From assembly GCA_050740235.1 (NCBI GenBank), contig JBOIDB010000010.1, positions 1 to 32,369 of the forward strand: a stretch of DNA of 32,369 nt, written 5' to 3'. The position numbers were made by a program, and so were the translations under genes. The notes below the pieces were generated by a model, which was not told where the DNA came from, made no database searches, and saw only the letters and a program-made list of their open reading frames with translations. Below, one piece after another: positions 32,285-32,369 of the stretch (its first letter is position 1; every line of letters starts with the position of its first letter). The DNA comes from JACDCP01 sp050740235 (GTDB taxonomy: Bacteria; Pseudomonadota; Gammaproteobacteria; Steroidobacterales; JACDCP01).

Positions 32285-32369
32285 AGGGCGTCGGGCGATT
32301 CGCGATCAAGAGCGTGGGTGTCGTTTGCGTATACGGATTCGTTCCGCTGCGCCGCTCGGCAGGCAGGAG

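Noticed and set aside
32172..32369. Frame starting in the pepP stop (ATGA) and open to the window end
   Set aside because: It reads through the inverted repeat, is Arg-rich and does not resemble ubiH or another known gene; too little sequence to call.
1..32369. CRISPR array, prophage, toxin-antitoxin or defence island
   Set aside because: No regularly spaced direct repeats, integrase, phage structural or toxin genes were recognised; nearly all sequence belongs to housekeeping genes.

Overview
The window reads as GC-rich chromosomal DNA of a gammaproteobacterium. The evidence is gene content and gene order: leuS-lptE...holA-nadD-rsfS-rlmH joined to maf-rng-yhdP-tldD, zapA-6S RNA-fau beside pepP, a CRP/Vfr-type regulator next to coq7, and the ubiquinone enzyme Coq7 itself. 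Joining rlmH directly to maf, with no mrd or mre genes between, recalls the Xanthomonadales/Nevskiales/Steroidobacterales side of the class. That placement is inference from remembered synteny.

Layout. (1) 92-14616, plus strand: a long, tightly packed run with many 4-base stop/start overlaps. It holds leuS, lptE, a lipoprotein alpha/beta hydrolase, holA, nadD, rsfS, rlmH, maf, rng, yhdP, tldD and a Tyr/Pro-rich lipoprotein. Themes are translation, outer-membrane assembly, replication and NAD synthesis. (2) 14626-18885, minus strand: a class V aminotransferase, purE, purK and an ExeA-type AAA ATPase fused to an FHA domain. (3) 18935-20284: pmbA (tldE), the partner of tldD. (4) 20305-24904: a YihY-family membrane protein, a small Cys-rich protein, a tiny YqaE/Pmp3 protein at 22105-22263, purC, djlA and rpe. 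(5) 24936-26692: a CRP-like regulator, then coq7 diverging from a 2Fe-2S ferredoxin over 17 bp. (6) 26708-27732: rplM-rpsI with a clear promoter, then tRNA-Gln(CUG). (7) 27736-32175: a stem-loop repeat, rpiA, a histone H1-like gene with its own promoter and terminator, fau, 6S RNA, zapA, a ZapB-like coiled coil and pepP.

The content is mostly housekeeping. I found no CRISPR array, prophage, toxin-antitoxin or defence system, and no transposase gene, so I do not claim a new multi-gene system. The less ordinary signals are these: a perfect 98-bp palindrome at the very start of the window that includes the leuS start codon; a second inverted repeat of apparently the same GGGGACA family directly behind tRNA-Gln; an unrelated long imperfect inverted repeat near the right end; several genes whose -10 box ends exactly 6 bp before the start codon, which suggests leaderless mRNAs; the stand-alone AAA-FHA fusion; and a lipoprotein hydrolase wedged between lptE and holA.

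No gene-free stretch exceeds 300 bases except 29864-30168, which is filled by 6S RNA. The 21619-21858 gap (240 bp) holds no gene I can support. The last 194 bp (32176-32369) hold only the inverted repeat and an unrecognised open frame.
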